In this document: positions 1 through 7,111 of the stretch, piece by piece
How positions within the stretch are numbered: position 1 is the stretch's first letter
How the letters are laid out: the number at the start of each line of letters is the position of its first letter
Assembly (NCBI GenBank): GCA_002366725.1
Contig: DFBT01000083.1
Span: forward strand, 38,408-54,188
Direction of reading: 5' to 3'
DNA from: Caldifarciminota bacterium UBA3073
GTDB taxonomy: Bacteria > Hydrothermota > UBA3073
DNA: 15,781 nt
Notes under the pieces: model-generated
Databases searched by the model: none
The model's input: only the letters and a program-made list of their open reading frames with translations
What the model was told of the DNA's origin: nothing
Program-made: the position numbers and the translations under genes

Positions 1-724
1 TGTTGTCCATTGTTTCTTTTTCTGCTACGCAAATCAACCTCTCACTCTCAAGATTATACGGTTCCTTATCGAATCCCGAAAACATATGAAATATACGCAG
101 ACCTGCGTCAGTAAGAAAAGGTTCAAGTTCTGCTAAATCGTAAGGGCGCTGCTTATGAACCTCGATATCTCCGTTTGAGAATTCAAATACCGTTGTTGCT
201 TCCTTCCTTATTGGGTCATAGTTAAGTTTTTGAACAAAAGATTTCCCACCGAGTTCACGCTTGTGCATCCCCTTATGGCGATTAGTATATAATCGATCCG
301 TATTGGAATCAAAGATGAATAATCCTGATTCGTGAAGGGCCGTAGCAACGCGATAGAACATCGCCTTTGCGCTATTTATATCAGGTAAATAATTGATGGA
401 GTCAAATGTACATGTAACTATGTCAAATTTCTCCTCAATTCGAAAGTGTGTCATATCCTGCACCTCGAAAGAGATATTCGCCAACCCAATCGATTTCGAT
501 TTGGCTACTTCGATCATTTGTGGTGAAATGTCTATACCATGAACGAAGTGTCCACGATTAGCAAAGTTTATTGCCAAGGTACCCGTCCCACACGCAAGGT
601 CGAGAATCCTTGCTTGGGTAATACCACGTTCATCGAGGAGTTGATTGATTAAACTTATATATTGCTCTGCGAATTTCCCCCAATCAAGATCGTATACTTG
701 GCTTAAACGTTCATAAATCTTCAT
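1..724 (-). CDS. Class I SAM-dependent methyltransferase, C-terminus cut by window edge
   Basis: About 241 codons are visible and the frame is still open at base 1, so the stop lies outside the window. The protein starts MKIYERLSQVYD. It shows the SAM-binding motif I, ILDLACGTGTL (residues about 40-50), with the acidic ribose-binding residue D65 in HGIDIS. A motif IV-like stretch, FDIVTCTFDSINYL, follows at about 101-114. This is the Methyltransf_11/25 type of Rossmann methyltransferase, likely acting on a small molecule; the substrate cannot be read from the sequence. I chose the ATG at 724. In-frame GTG codons exist upstream (for example at 736) before a TAA, and no candidate has a convincing Shine-Dalgarno. 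It lies downstream of the phosphorylase-like gene with 134 bases between them, so co-transcription is possible but unproven. Confidence 0.85.
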   Translation of the reverse strand, partial: MKIYERLSQVYDLDWGKFAEQYISLINQLLDERGITQARILDLACGTGTLAINFANRGHFVHGIDISPQMIEVAKSKSIGLANISFEVQDMTHFRIEEKFDIVTCTFDSINYLPDINSAKAMFYRVATALHESGLFIFDSNTDRLYTNRHKGMHKRELGGKSFVQKLNYDPIRKEATTVFEFSNGDIEVHKQRPYDLAELEPFLTDAGLRIFHMFSGFDKEPYNLESERLICVAEKETMDN

Positions 725-749
725 TGGCGTAAACACATTTTCCACTTAA

Positions 750-816
750 TGCCCAAAATAGGACAATGGCAGATAGCAGAAGACAGATAAAAGAAGTTGC
801 GAAGGCATTTTGGGCA
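750..816. repeat. Inverted repeat in the spacer between methyltransferase and phosphorylase genes
   Basis: TGCCCAAAAT at 750-759 is matched exactly by ATTTTGGGCA at 807-816, giving 10-bp arms with 47 bases between. Right beside it, GGTGC-GTA-GCACC (819-831) forms a small hairpin within an AAAGG...CCTTT context. The structure follows the stop of the upstream gene on the minus strand. It could reduce read-through, but there is no clean T-run to call it a terminator. Confidence 0.45.
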
Positions 817-858
817 AAGGTGCGTAGCACCGTAGCCTTTTATCCGCTGGCAGCTATC

Positions 859-1644
859 CTACTCATCAGAAACAAGAGATTTTTCCATAACTAACTCTTT
901 TATGGTTTCAATGATTCTCGAATCGATCTTATCTTTTGTATCGTAGTTTTTATTCCAATATGTATTTTCCCATTTTTCTCCTACAAAATCCGTAATCAAA
1001 CCTATGTAGATTGACCTCATATCCAGAACTTTAGACACAACATAAAATGGGCTAATCTCTAAATTTATGAAATCAGCTCCTAATTGTCTCCAGTCCTTTA
1101 TTTTTCTTGGCGTTTCCCTATACAGGCTGTCAGTTGTTAACCCATTTAAAAATAAAGCATCTAGTTCATTTTTTCGTTTAGCGTAATAATTTAGGAATCG
1201 CGAGTCAGGTTCACAGTTTTTCATATCTGAATATTCTTTAGATGTACCGTCTCTGCATATAACTTTTTTGGCAATAAATATACTTCCAGGTTGAACATTA
1301 TGATTAATCGATCCTCCAGCACCAAAACCAATTAATACTTTGACACCCAGTGCGAAAAGTTCTTCTATTATAATTGCAATAATTGGACCGCCGTAAATTG
1401 CCCCTGGAACAATTAATAGATTAAACTCAGAAGAATAATATAATCGATGTCCGTATATAATTTCTCCCTGGATTGGAACACCCCCTAATCTCTTTATCAA
1501 CCTGTCAGAAGCTCGTCTACCACGAAAACAGACGATAGCGACGCAAGAATCAGGAATAGAATTTTGAATGCGCCGTGTTTCAAGTGCCTCTGTAGCAGTT
1601 AGGATTGGCTTTTCCAAACTTTTGCAATCAATATTATCATTCAT
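859..1644 (-). CDS. Nucleoside phosphorylase-like protein (PNP/UDP family)
   Basis: The protein has 261 residues, close to the usual ~250-260 of the PNP_UDP_1 fold. Family signatures: the phosphate/base-binding glycine turn GFGAGGSIN (about 107-114), RDGTSKEY (131-138), which resembles the EGTS region of uridine phosphorylases, and GADFINLEI (189-197), in place of the usual VEME segment. The likely reaction is phosphorolysis of a nucleoside in the cytosol. VEME is altered to INLEIS and the C-terminus is unusual, so the substrate is uncertain and the enzyme may be divergent. A GTG start three codons upstream (1653) is possible. I prefer the ATG at 1644 because a GAGGGGTG Shine-Dalgarno lies at good distance before it and overlaps that GTG. 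Its neighbours are methyltransferases and a NUDIX hydrolase. Confidence 0.8.
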   Translation of the reverse strand: MNDNIDCKSLEKPILTATEALETRRIQNSIPDSCVAIVCFRGRRASDRLIKRLGGVPIQGEIIYGHRLYYSSEFNLLIVPGAIYGGPIIAIIIEELFALGVKVLIGFGAGGSINHNVQPGSIFIAKKVICRDGTSKEYSDMKNCEPDSRFLNYYAKRKNELDALFLNGLTTDSLYRETPRKIKDWRQLGADFINLEISPFYVVSKVLDMRSIYIGLITDFVGEKWENTYWNKNYDTKDKIDSRIIETIKELVMEKSLVSDE

Positions 1645-1971
1645 CTTACACACCCCTCTGCCGACAGGCAGGACATAAAATCAATTTGTGTTGTCCATCT
1701 CAAGATCCGTTCCGTCTCAAGACCCGTCCACAGGATCCGTATGGATATGGGCAGGATCCACAGGGAATGGATACGGATCCTTCGGTGGTTGTGGAAGCTC
1801 AGTATGTTATTTGCGCTGCGAAAACGATTTTTTAAAAAATCGTAATGGGAGACATTTTTTCTTGTCGTAACGAAGTAGAAATCTCGCCTCTGGTCATACG
1901 ACCCGCATGGGGAGAACAAATCGCCTTTAACCTGTCTGCCGATAGGTAGATATGTGTTAGATGACGACGCA
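1645..1971. other. Gene-free spacer with several palindromes and GGATCC-type repeat fragments
   Basis: No gene is supported here. The stretch contains short CTGCC/GGCAG palindromes at each end (about 1655-1672 and 1931-1949). Between 1696 and 1779 there is a run of degenerate copies of the dispersed motif GATCCGTATGGA, including GGATCCGTATGGA at 1733-1745, GGATCC near 1756 and GGATCC near 1774. A perfect 20-bp palindrome lies at 1824-1843. GTCGTA and TACGAC near 1865-1902 flank a sequence that looks like a worn dispersed repeat. Short open frames here are repeat translations. Confidence 0.6.
1824..1843. repeat. Perfect 20-bp palindrome
   Basis: ACGATTTTTT followed at once by AAAAAATCGT gives a gap-free two-fold symmetric sequence. 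It lies about 180 bases upstream of the phosphorylase-like gene and 130 bases downstream of the methyltransferase gene. It could be a terminator-like hairpin working in either direction, an operator, or a remnant repeat; the sequence does not decide. Confidence 0.6.
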
Positions 1972-2625
1972 CTAATCCTTCTTTAACTCGCAACATATAT
2001 ACCAGAAACATTTACCGAAGTATATATTCAGAGGGTTTGTGCTTTTGCCAAAAATATTTATAATCTGATCTTCAGAATAGTAATTTTTCAAGACCTTGTA
2101 TTGTTCACCACTTTCAAGAGTACGTATTTTGTAGGTGTTATCATCTCCTTCATCTTGCACCAGTTTTCCTCCTATGCCTTCATTGAATACGTTGTCGGCT
2201 ATAAAAATTCTGGATCTGTCCGAAAGTACCCGATGCAAACCTCTTAGGAACACTCCTATTTTCTCTTTCGAGATGTGGGAAACCCAAAAGTTTACCAAAC
2301 TGCCATCGAAAGAGCATTCAAGAAATGGAAGATTGTAGGCATCACATTTTTGAAAATATGTAGGGCATTTATAGTGTTTAGACCGCGCAATTTCTAAAAC
2401 TGCATTACTATTATCAATAGCTATAATATTTTTTGCTGACTCAGATAAAAAAGTTGTCCAAAAACCTGTCCCACAGGCAACTTCAAGAACCTTCCGGTTA
2501 CGAAAGGTTTTCTTTATCGCTTCGGCAATCTTATTCTGTTCGCTTTGCCTTATTGGGTCATCTCGATGATATATTCGCTCGTATTCTCGAGTACGTTTAG
2601 AGTAATATTCATCCATTTTATCCAT
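1972..2625 (-). CDS. Class I SAM-dependent methyltransferase
   Basis: This 217-residue protein has motif I KVLEVACGTGFWT (about 45-57) and the acidic residue D71 in IIAIDNS. DAYNLPFLECSFDGSLVNFWVSH (about 94-116) covers motifs II-IV of Methyltransf_11/25 proteins. The N-terminal MDKMDEYYSKRTREYERIY and the ACGTG(F/Y)WT signature resemble the truncated methyltransferase at 3385-3621, so the two are probably paralogues. The start is supported by a GAGGAGA Shine-Dalgarno about ten bases upstream. The substrate is not evident. A 271-base spacer separates it from the NUDIX gene, so it may have its own promoter. Confidence is high for the family and low for any specific role. Confidence 0.88.
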   Translation of the reverse strand: MDKMDEYYSKRTREYERIYHRDDPIRQSEQNKIAEAIKKTFRNRKVLEVACGTGFWTTFLSESAKNIIAIDNSNAVLEIARSKHYKCPTYFQKCDAYNLPFLECSFDGSLVNFWVSHISKEKIGVFLRGLHRVLSDRSRIFIADNVFNEGIGGKLVQDEGDDNTYKIRTLESGEQYKVLKNYYSEDQIINIFGKSTNPLNIYFGKCFWYICCELKKD

Positions 2626-2896
2626 CGATGTCTTTTCTCCTCGTTTGTATATAAATTTTCCTTTTTAAAGGCGGGCTTGGGCATATCACTTAACGGCTTC
2701 GGGCTTTATATCGTCAGAGGTAAAATCATACTGATTTCTTTTATGGAAGTGTCTAAACCGACAAGACGATGATAACTATATTTTGGTGCTACAAACATGA
2801 CTTCTTCATTTTAATTGAGAAATTTCGGATAATGTTTATGTGTAGTTTTCGCCATCTTTTCGATTTGACCACATGACAGTTGATAGTGTCTCCCGT
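2626..2896. other. Spacer between NUDIX and methyltransferase genes
   Basis: No gene is supported in these 271 bases. GCCGTTAAGTG with GGGCTT/AAGCCC-type inverted segments lies at about 2675-2710, possibly a structured repeat. The rest is AT-rich. The methyltransferase Shine-Dalgarno, GAGGAGA, lies near 2636-2642 on the minus strand. Confidence 0.45.
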
Positions 2897-3352
2897 TCAA
2901 TGAACCGCTATACTCCCATCTTTTATTCTTTCTCGTAACTCCCACAATGCCGTTTTGTTACTGTCATACCTAAGGCACTTCGTAGCTTCTTCATAGCTCA
3001 GCCATGAATACTGCGAATGTTCTCCCGAAAGAAGCAAAGCCTTGCTTTCTATCAATACTCCAAAGCAGTACTCGGGAATAACATAGAGACCTGTCTTACT
3101 CTTGTGGTCATGAAAGTGGCTTTTTGGAATCATTGCCATAGTATCGAGCTTGAAGTACTTGCTGTCTCTCGGGATTCTTGCTTCTTCATATGCTTCTCTC
3201 TGAGCTGCTTCGAGTACTGTTTCATCGTTTTCTCCACCACCAGCTATGAATTGCCAATACCTACCATCGTTTGTTTTGAAAACGGCTAATTCCAGTTTTT
3301 CGTTTTCACCGATCACAAACGGGATTACCAATATTTGAAACTTAGCTCTCAT
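2897..3352 (-). CDS. NUDIX hydrolase
   Basis: This 151-residue protein carries a nearly complete Nudix box at residues 38-60: G38-x5-E44-x7-R52-E53-A-Y-E56-E57-A-R59-I60. The usual glycine before the last hydrophobic residue is replaced by Arg59, while the metal-binding glutamates are kept. The fold and length fit small nucleoside-diphosphate-linked pyrophosphohydrolases (NudB/dATP pyrophosphatase-like); the substrate is unknown. The ATG at 3352 has AGGA about 11 bases upstream. The gene starts 32 bases after the stop of a truncated methyltransferase, beside a 15-bp palindrome, which suggests a rearrangement joint directly upstream. A house-cleaning or nucleotide-sugar role is possible; the neighbours do not specify it. 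Confidence 0.88.
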   Translation of the reverse strand: MRAKFQILVIPFVIGENEKLELAVFKTNDGRYWQFIAGGGENDETVLEAAQREAYEEARIPRDSKYFKLDTMAMIPKSHFHDHKSKTGLYVIPEYCFGVLIESKALLLSGEHSQYSWLSYEEATKCLRYDSNKTALWELRERIKDGSIAVH

Positions 3353-3370
3353 GTTGATTCATTCCTGAAG

Positions 3371-3385
3371 GGCGAAAATTTCGCC
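3371..3385. repeat. 15-bp palindrome between the NUDIX gene and the methyltransferase remnant
   Basis: GGCGAAA-A-TTTCGCC, with 7-bp perfect arms, lies exactly at the last base of the truncated methyltransferase reading frame. On the minus strand it is preceded by CTGTTA. Its position at a truncation joint makes it a candidate recombination scar. It may equally be a weak hairpin. Confidence 0.55.
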
Positions 3386-3621
3386 TAACAGTTTAAATAA
3401 TAAACTTCGCCTGTCCAATACCCAGTCCCGCAGGCAATCTCTAGCACTTCATGTCCAGCAAACGCCTGTTGATATCTCGTTTTGATCGGGACCCGAAGCC
3501 GTTCAGAAATGGGGTCTGTGTAGCCAGCAGTATCGTCATACTCCGAGGCACGGACAGCGTAGTATTTGACTACATTATCGACCAGGGACATTATCGCTTT
3601 CTTTTTCACGCTATCTCCCAT
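3385..3621 (-). pseudogene. SAM methyltransferase truncated right after motif I
   Basis: The 78-residue product reads NVVKYYAVRASEYDD near its N-terminus, then motif I EVLEIACGTGYWTG (about 58-71). After only seven more residues (EVYYLNC) it meets TAG. Class I methyltransferases need roughly another 120-150 residues for the remaining strands of the Rossmann fold, and these are missing here and in the following sequence. The preserved part resembles the methyltransferase at 1972-2625. The cut coincides with a palindrome and the start of the NUDIX gene, pointing to a deletion or insertion. The first ATG (3621) lacks a ribosome-binding site and lies next to a hairpin-rich segment; an internal ATG at residue 11 is an alternative. 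The product is unlikely to be functional. Confidence 0.75.
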
Positions 3622-3622
3622 T

Positions 3623-3725
3623 GCAGATAATGTTCCGAGCTTATCTGAAGTCCTGCGAAGCAGGATTTGGGCGGAGTGCCGAAGACACGAAGCCAGATAC
3701 GCTCTGATAGGCGATGTTGAACGCC
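3623..3725. repeat. Hairpin-rich segment upstream of the methyltransferase remnant
   Basis: Several nested inverted repeats are visible. CAGATAA/TTATCTG lies at about 3624-3647. GAGCTTATCTG (3637-3647) pairs with CAGATACGCTC (3694-3704) with one mismatch. Inside that loop is TCCTGC-GAA-GCAGGA (3651-3665). GGCG...CGCC follows near 3711-3726. No protein-coding reading is convincing. It may be a structured dispersed repeat or a recombination-site-like sequence. Confidence 0.5.
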
Positions 3726-3757
3726 TCTATCTCTTCTAACTTTCGTAACCTGCAGAC

Positions 3758-4162
3758 CTATTTCTTCAAAATGGTACCAACTACCAACGGAGCAATGAAG
3801 GTCGTTAGCAATACAAGACTCCATACTCTCCCTTTAAGAATGTTGTAATCCGCGAATAACCTACTCCATGAATGACCTATGACATAGTGGCCGAAGCCAA
3901 ATTCAAACAAAATGGTTAATATAAGCCAAAACGCACCAATCAAAACCAAATCAGTTTTGTTATAGTCGATTTTCAAATTACTGATGAATAGATATGTCCC
4001 CGCTAAGATAACACAGATAAAAATGATTGTGCTAATTACATGCCCAGCATATTCACCTACTTTAGGTGTTACGAATGATTCCCTGAACCCTCCATTCAGG
4101 ATAGCCGCAATGACAAATATAAACCAAACACCAAAAGCATATAAAAATAACTTTGTCTTCAT
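3758..4162 (-). CDS. Small four-helix integral membrane protein, function unknown
   Basis: The product has 134 residues and four hydrophobic segments at about 5-22, 41-61, 71-89 and 113-131. Between helices 3 and 4 is a polar, conserved-looking stretch, FEFGFGHYVIGHSWSRLFADYN (about 86-107), with two histidines and an Arg/Asp pair. I recognise this pattern from uncharacterised small membrane proteins but know no assigned function. The start codon is open: GTG at 4171, ATG at 4168 and ATG at 4162 are in frame. The last is preferred because AAAGGTG sits six bases before it. It begins 18 bases after the stop of the XdhA-type subunit, so it is probably translated from the same mRNA. Helix positions are estimated by eye. 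Confidence 0.8.
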   Translation of the reverse strand: MKTKLFLYAFGVWFIFVIAAILNGGFRESFVTPKVGEYAGHVISTIIFICVILAGTYLFISNLKIDYNKTDLVLIGAFWLILTILFEFGFGHYVIGHSWSRLFADYNILKGRVWSLVLLTTFIAPLVVGTILKK

Positions 4163-4180
4163 TTTCATCACCTTTCCCTT

Positions 4181-6502
4181 TCAATAATTTTCCATTTTGT
4201 GAATATCCTTCAAGTGCTCAATTTCGCCCATTGCTTTCAGGACTCTCTCGGGTGTAAATGGAGTCTTTCTTATTCTCACCCCAACTGCATCATAAATGGC
4301 ATTTGCAATTGCCGGACAGGGACCGTTTATGCATACCTCTCCGACACTCTTCGCCCCGAAGGGACCAGATGGTTCGTGTGATGGAATTAGAACTACCTTC
4401 ATCTCGGGAATATCCATCGCAGTAAATATCTTATAATCCCGAAAAGATGCGTTCCTCATCTTGCCATTCTTATTAAAGATGAATTCCTCGGTGAGGGCAT
4501 AGCTTATCCCGTTTATTATCGAACCCTCAACCTGTCCCTCGGCGAGTTTGGGATTAATTGCGGTTCCGCAATCGACACATGCAACATATTTTTCCACTTT
4601 TATCTTTCCCGTTCCTCTGTTTATAAGAATTTCCACAAAATGTGCTGCGAATGGCGGTGGTGACTTGTGAGAAATATGAGACATAGAGGCGATTATCTGG
4701 TGCTGGTTCGTTTCATAAAGGGCATTACAGGCTATCTCCCGATAGGTAACCGAGCTATTTGTCTTTTTGCTGACGACCTTACCATTCTCTACCTTGAGAT
4801 TTTCTTTACTTTCGTTTAGCATTTTCTCCCCGATGAGGATGATCTCTTCGAGCACCTTTCTCGCCGTTTTGAGAACCGCCCCACCAGATATATATGTTGT
4901 GGATGAGGCATAGGCGCCGACATCAAAAGGTGTGAAATCTGTATCCGATGAATAAACGATAATTCTCTCCGTCGGCACCTTCAGGGTCTCGGCGGCTATC
5001 TGGGCAAGGATGGTATCCGAACCCGTCCCCAGGTCTGTGGCGCCCACAAGAAGGTTGAACGAGCCGTCTTCGTTCATCTTAATGGTTGCCGCTCCCATAT
5101 CTACAGCGGGAATTCCGGAGCCCTGCATCATAATTGCACATCCATATCCCCTTTTCATCTTCCCTTCTTCCTTTGGCTTTTTCTTCCATTTGATGAGTTT
5201 AAAACCCTCTTCTATACACAGTGGAAGTTTGGAGGAGCTTATTACCTGGGGAATTCCCTTTTTCCCCTCACCAAGGGCGTCAAATATGGGTGATGTCTCT
5301 CCCTCCTTTATGTGGATTTTTCTCCTTAAATCTACGGGGGCCATTCCGATCTTCTCCGCTATCTCATCGAGCATGGATTCCGTGGCGAAATATCCCTGTG
5401 TTGCACCGTATCCACGATAGGCGCCCGCAACCGGCAAGTTGGTGTACACTACCTTCCCCTCGAATCTCACATTCGGACATCTGTACAGAGGAAGGACCTT
5501 GCTCCCGGTATTATACATTACGGTAGTGGCATGTGAACCATAGGCGCCAGTATTGGACAGAATTCTCATATCTATTGCGGTGAGGGTGCCGTCTTTCCTT
5601 GCCCCAACTTTTAGAACTGTGATTATGGGGTGTCTCGTCCTCGAGGTGAACTCCTCACTTCTGGTGAGTTCGAACTTTGCCGGTCTTTCCGTCTGAAGGG
5701 TCACATAAGCCGCAATGTACTCAAGATAAACCTCCTGCTTTGTACCGAAAGCACCTCCTATCCTTGGTTTTATCACCCTTATCTTACGAATAGAAATTCC
5801 CAGAACATTTGCACATATTCTTCTCACATGAAAGGGAACCTGAGTTGATGTCCTGATAACAAGACGCCCGTTTTCATCAAGGTAGGTAATAACGATATGG
5901 GGTTCTATTGGCGTATGCTGTGCGTAGTGGGCCTCATATCTGTTCTCAAGTACAACATCTGCCTCCCCGAATCCCGCATCGAGATTCCCAACATTTACCT
6001 CTACTTCTCCCACAAGGTTGTGTTTGGGGTCGAGAATACCACTGGAGTCTTTCTCGTCGTGGATGATAGGCGCCCCGTCTTTTAATGCATCTTCGGGGTT
6101 GAATACGGGAGAAAGAATCTTGTATTCTACATCTATTTTCTTTACCGCATCGAGTGCTATTTCCGGGGATTCAGCCGCCACACACGCCACCCGATCGCCA
6201 ACGAACCTCATTTTTCGAGGGAACATCACGCTATCGTAGGGCGAAGGCTCCGGATACCCCTGTCCAGCGGTCGTATGGGGGACCCTCGGGGTATTTTGAT
6301 GCGTGAGGACAAGGGCAACTCCCGCCATCTTTTCCGCCTCTCTGGTATCAATACTTTTGATTACAGCGTGAGGATGAGGACTCCTCAAGAATTTGATAAA
6401 GAGCATATCTTTGAGGTCTATATCGTCAGTAAATACCGGATTCCCCTTGACCAGGCTGTATCCATCCACTCGCTGGATATTTTTTCCGACTTCTTTAAAC
6501 AT
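4181..6502 (-). CDS. xdhA: Molybdenum hydroxylase large (molybdopterin-binding) subunit, XdhA type (L1)
   Basis: The 773 residues match the usual size of the catalytic subunit of three-subunit xanthine dehydrogenase family enzymes. It has the Ald_Xan_dh domain (about 1-115) followed by the molybdopterin domains. Visible motifs: STQVPFHVRR (218-227), GGAFGTKQE (249-257), AGAYRGYGATQ (359-369), DLGTGSDT (490-497) and the catalytic glutamate in GPFGAKSVGE (E722). The arginine corresponding to bovine R880 is kept (R363), while the bovine E802 position is Gln256. FGxKQ, STQxP and RTRH resemble E. coli XdhA as I remember it. In the MGQG motif, Gln is replaced by Thr493. The enzyme hydroxylates a purine or N-heterocycle; the exact substrate is unknown. 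Its ATG overlaps the last 8 bases of the iron-sulfur subunit gene, and GGGGGAG gives a good Shine-Dalgarno. Confidence 0.95.
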   Translation of the reverse strand: MFKEVGKNIQRVDGYSLVKGNPVFTDDIDLKDMLFIKFLRSPHPHAVIKSIDTREAEKMAGVALVLTHQNTPRVPHTTAGQGYPEPSPYDSVMFPRKMRFVGDRVACVAAESPEIALDAVKKIDVEYKILSPVFNPEDALKDGAPIIHDEKDSSGILDPKHNLVGEVEVNVGNLDAGFGEADVVLENRYEAHYAQHTPIEPHIVITYLDENGRLVIRTSTQVPFHVRRICANVLGISIRKIRVIKPRIGGAFGTKQEVYLEYIAAYVTLQTERPAKFELTRSEEFTSRTRHPIITVLKVGARKDGTLTAIDMRILSNTGAYGSHATTVMYNTGSKVLPLYRCPNVRFEGKVVYTNLPVAGAYRGYGATQGYFATESMLDEIAEKIGMAPVDLRRKIHIKEGETSPIFDALGEGKKGIPQVISSSKLPLCIEEGFKLIKWKKKPKEEGKMKRGYGCAIMMQGSGIPAVDMGAATIKMNEDGSFNLLVGATDLGTGSDTILAQIAAETLKVPTERIIVYSSDTDFTPFDVGAYASSTTYISGGAVLKTARKVLEEIILIGEKMLNESKENLKVENGKVVSKKTNSSVTYREIACNALYETNQHQIIASMSHISHKSPPPFAAHFVEILINRGTGKIKVEKYVACVDCGTAINPKLAEGQVEGSIINGISYALTEEFIFNKNGKMRNASFRDYKIFTAMDIPEMKVVLIPSHEPSGPFGAKSVGEVCINGPCPAIANAIYDAVGVRIRKTPFTPERVLKAMGEIEHLKDIHKMENY

Positions 6503-6962
6503 TTTTATTCAGGGTCTCCCCCACTCTTTTTATTGCCTTTACAATCTTCACATACCCGGTACATCGACAGAGATTACCCGAGATTGCCTCCTTTATCTCC
6601 TTCTCCGATGGATGTGGATTTTTATCAAGCAAGACCTTCGCTGCGAGTATCATCCCCGGAGTACAGAATCCGCATTGAACCGCTCCTTCCTCGAGAAATG
6701 CCCGCTGAATAGGATGGAGTTCTCCTTTTGGTGAAAGGCCTTCAAGGGTTATAATACTATGACCCGAGACCTGTGGGGCAAAGATGAGACAGGACTTAAC
6801 AAGTTTTCCTTCGAGAATTATACTGCAGGCACCACATTCTCCCTCTTCACATCCCCTTTTTACGCTCTTATATCCCTTTCTTCTGAGCAAGTCAAGAAGA
6901 CGCTCACCGGGCGATGTCTCCAACTTTTTTAGAACCCCATTTATTTTGACTTCAATCTGCAT
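6495..6962 (-). CDS. Molybdenum hydroxylase [2Fe-2S] small subunit (S1)
   Basis: At 155 residues it has the standard length for the small subunit. The N-terminal plant-type ferredoxin cluster has C38, C43, C46 and C58 (GCEEGECGAC...KSC). The C-terminal helical domain holds the second cluster with C97, C100, C132 and C134 (CGFCTPG and CRCTGY). It passes electrons from the molybdenum site of the partner large subunit to the FAD subunit. Its stop overlaps the start of L1, so the two are translationally coupled. The ATG at 6962 lies only about 11 bases downstream of a repeat that begins TTAGGACGCA, and only a weak AAGAAG precedes it, so the repeat has come close to its initiation region. Confidence 0.96.
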   Translation of the reverse strand: MQIEVKINGVLKKLETSPGERLLDLLRRKGYKSVKRGCEEGECGACSIILEGKLVKSCLIFAPQVSGHSIITLEGLSPKGELHPIQRAFLEEGAVQCGFCTPGMILAAKVLLDKNPHPSEKEIKEAISGNLCRCTGYVKIVKAIKRVGETLNKNV

Positions 6963-6972
6963 GAATTCTTCT

Positions 6973-7111
6973 TAGGACGCACCTGCCTGTCCATACGGAT
7001 CCGTAGGGACCGGTAGGCAGGGATTAACGCGGATTATTATGATTTGTGGGTCTCTTTTTAAAGTAATTTTCCTAATTCTTTTCCGTGCCACTCCGTGGTT
7101 ATCCGTGGCGA
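6973..7111. repeat. Composite repeat between S1 and FAD1: GGATCC palindrome plus decamer array
   Basis: Starting at TTAGGACGCA (6973), a 40-bp imperfect palindrome (6982-7021, CCTGCCTG...GGATCC...AGGCAGG) is followed by GATTAACGCGGATT. At the other end three exact 10-bp-spaced TCCGTG units lie at 7082, 7092 and 7102. The stop codon of FAD1 (7099-7101) lies inside this last array. The AT-rich middle has no gene. Confidence 0.8.

Noticed and set aside
1641..1919. Minus-strand and plus-strand frames of 60-92 residues in the spacer after 1645
   Set aside because: They cross palindromes and degenerate repeats and have no protein-like composition.
2670..3392. Integron attC sites at GTTAAGT (about 2687) and GTTAGGC (about 3386) on the minus strand
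   Set aside because: No matching RYYYAAC partner at suitable distance was found for either, and no integrase is in the window.
3606..3824. 72-residue minus-strand frame upstream of the methyltransferase remnant
   Set aside because: It overlaps the membrane protein gene and the hairpin segment, and has no family resemblance or start signal.
4181..6502. Possible selenocysteine-containing hydroxylase
   Set aside because: No in-frame TGA and no SECIS-like structure was seen; the catalytic motifs are complete without it.
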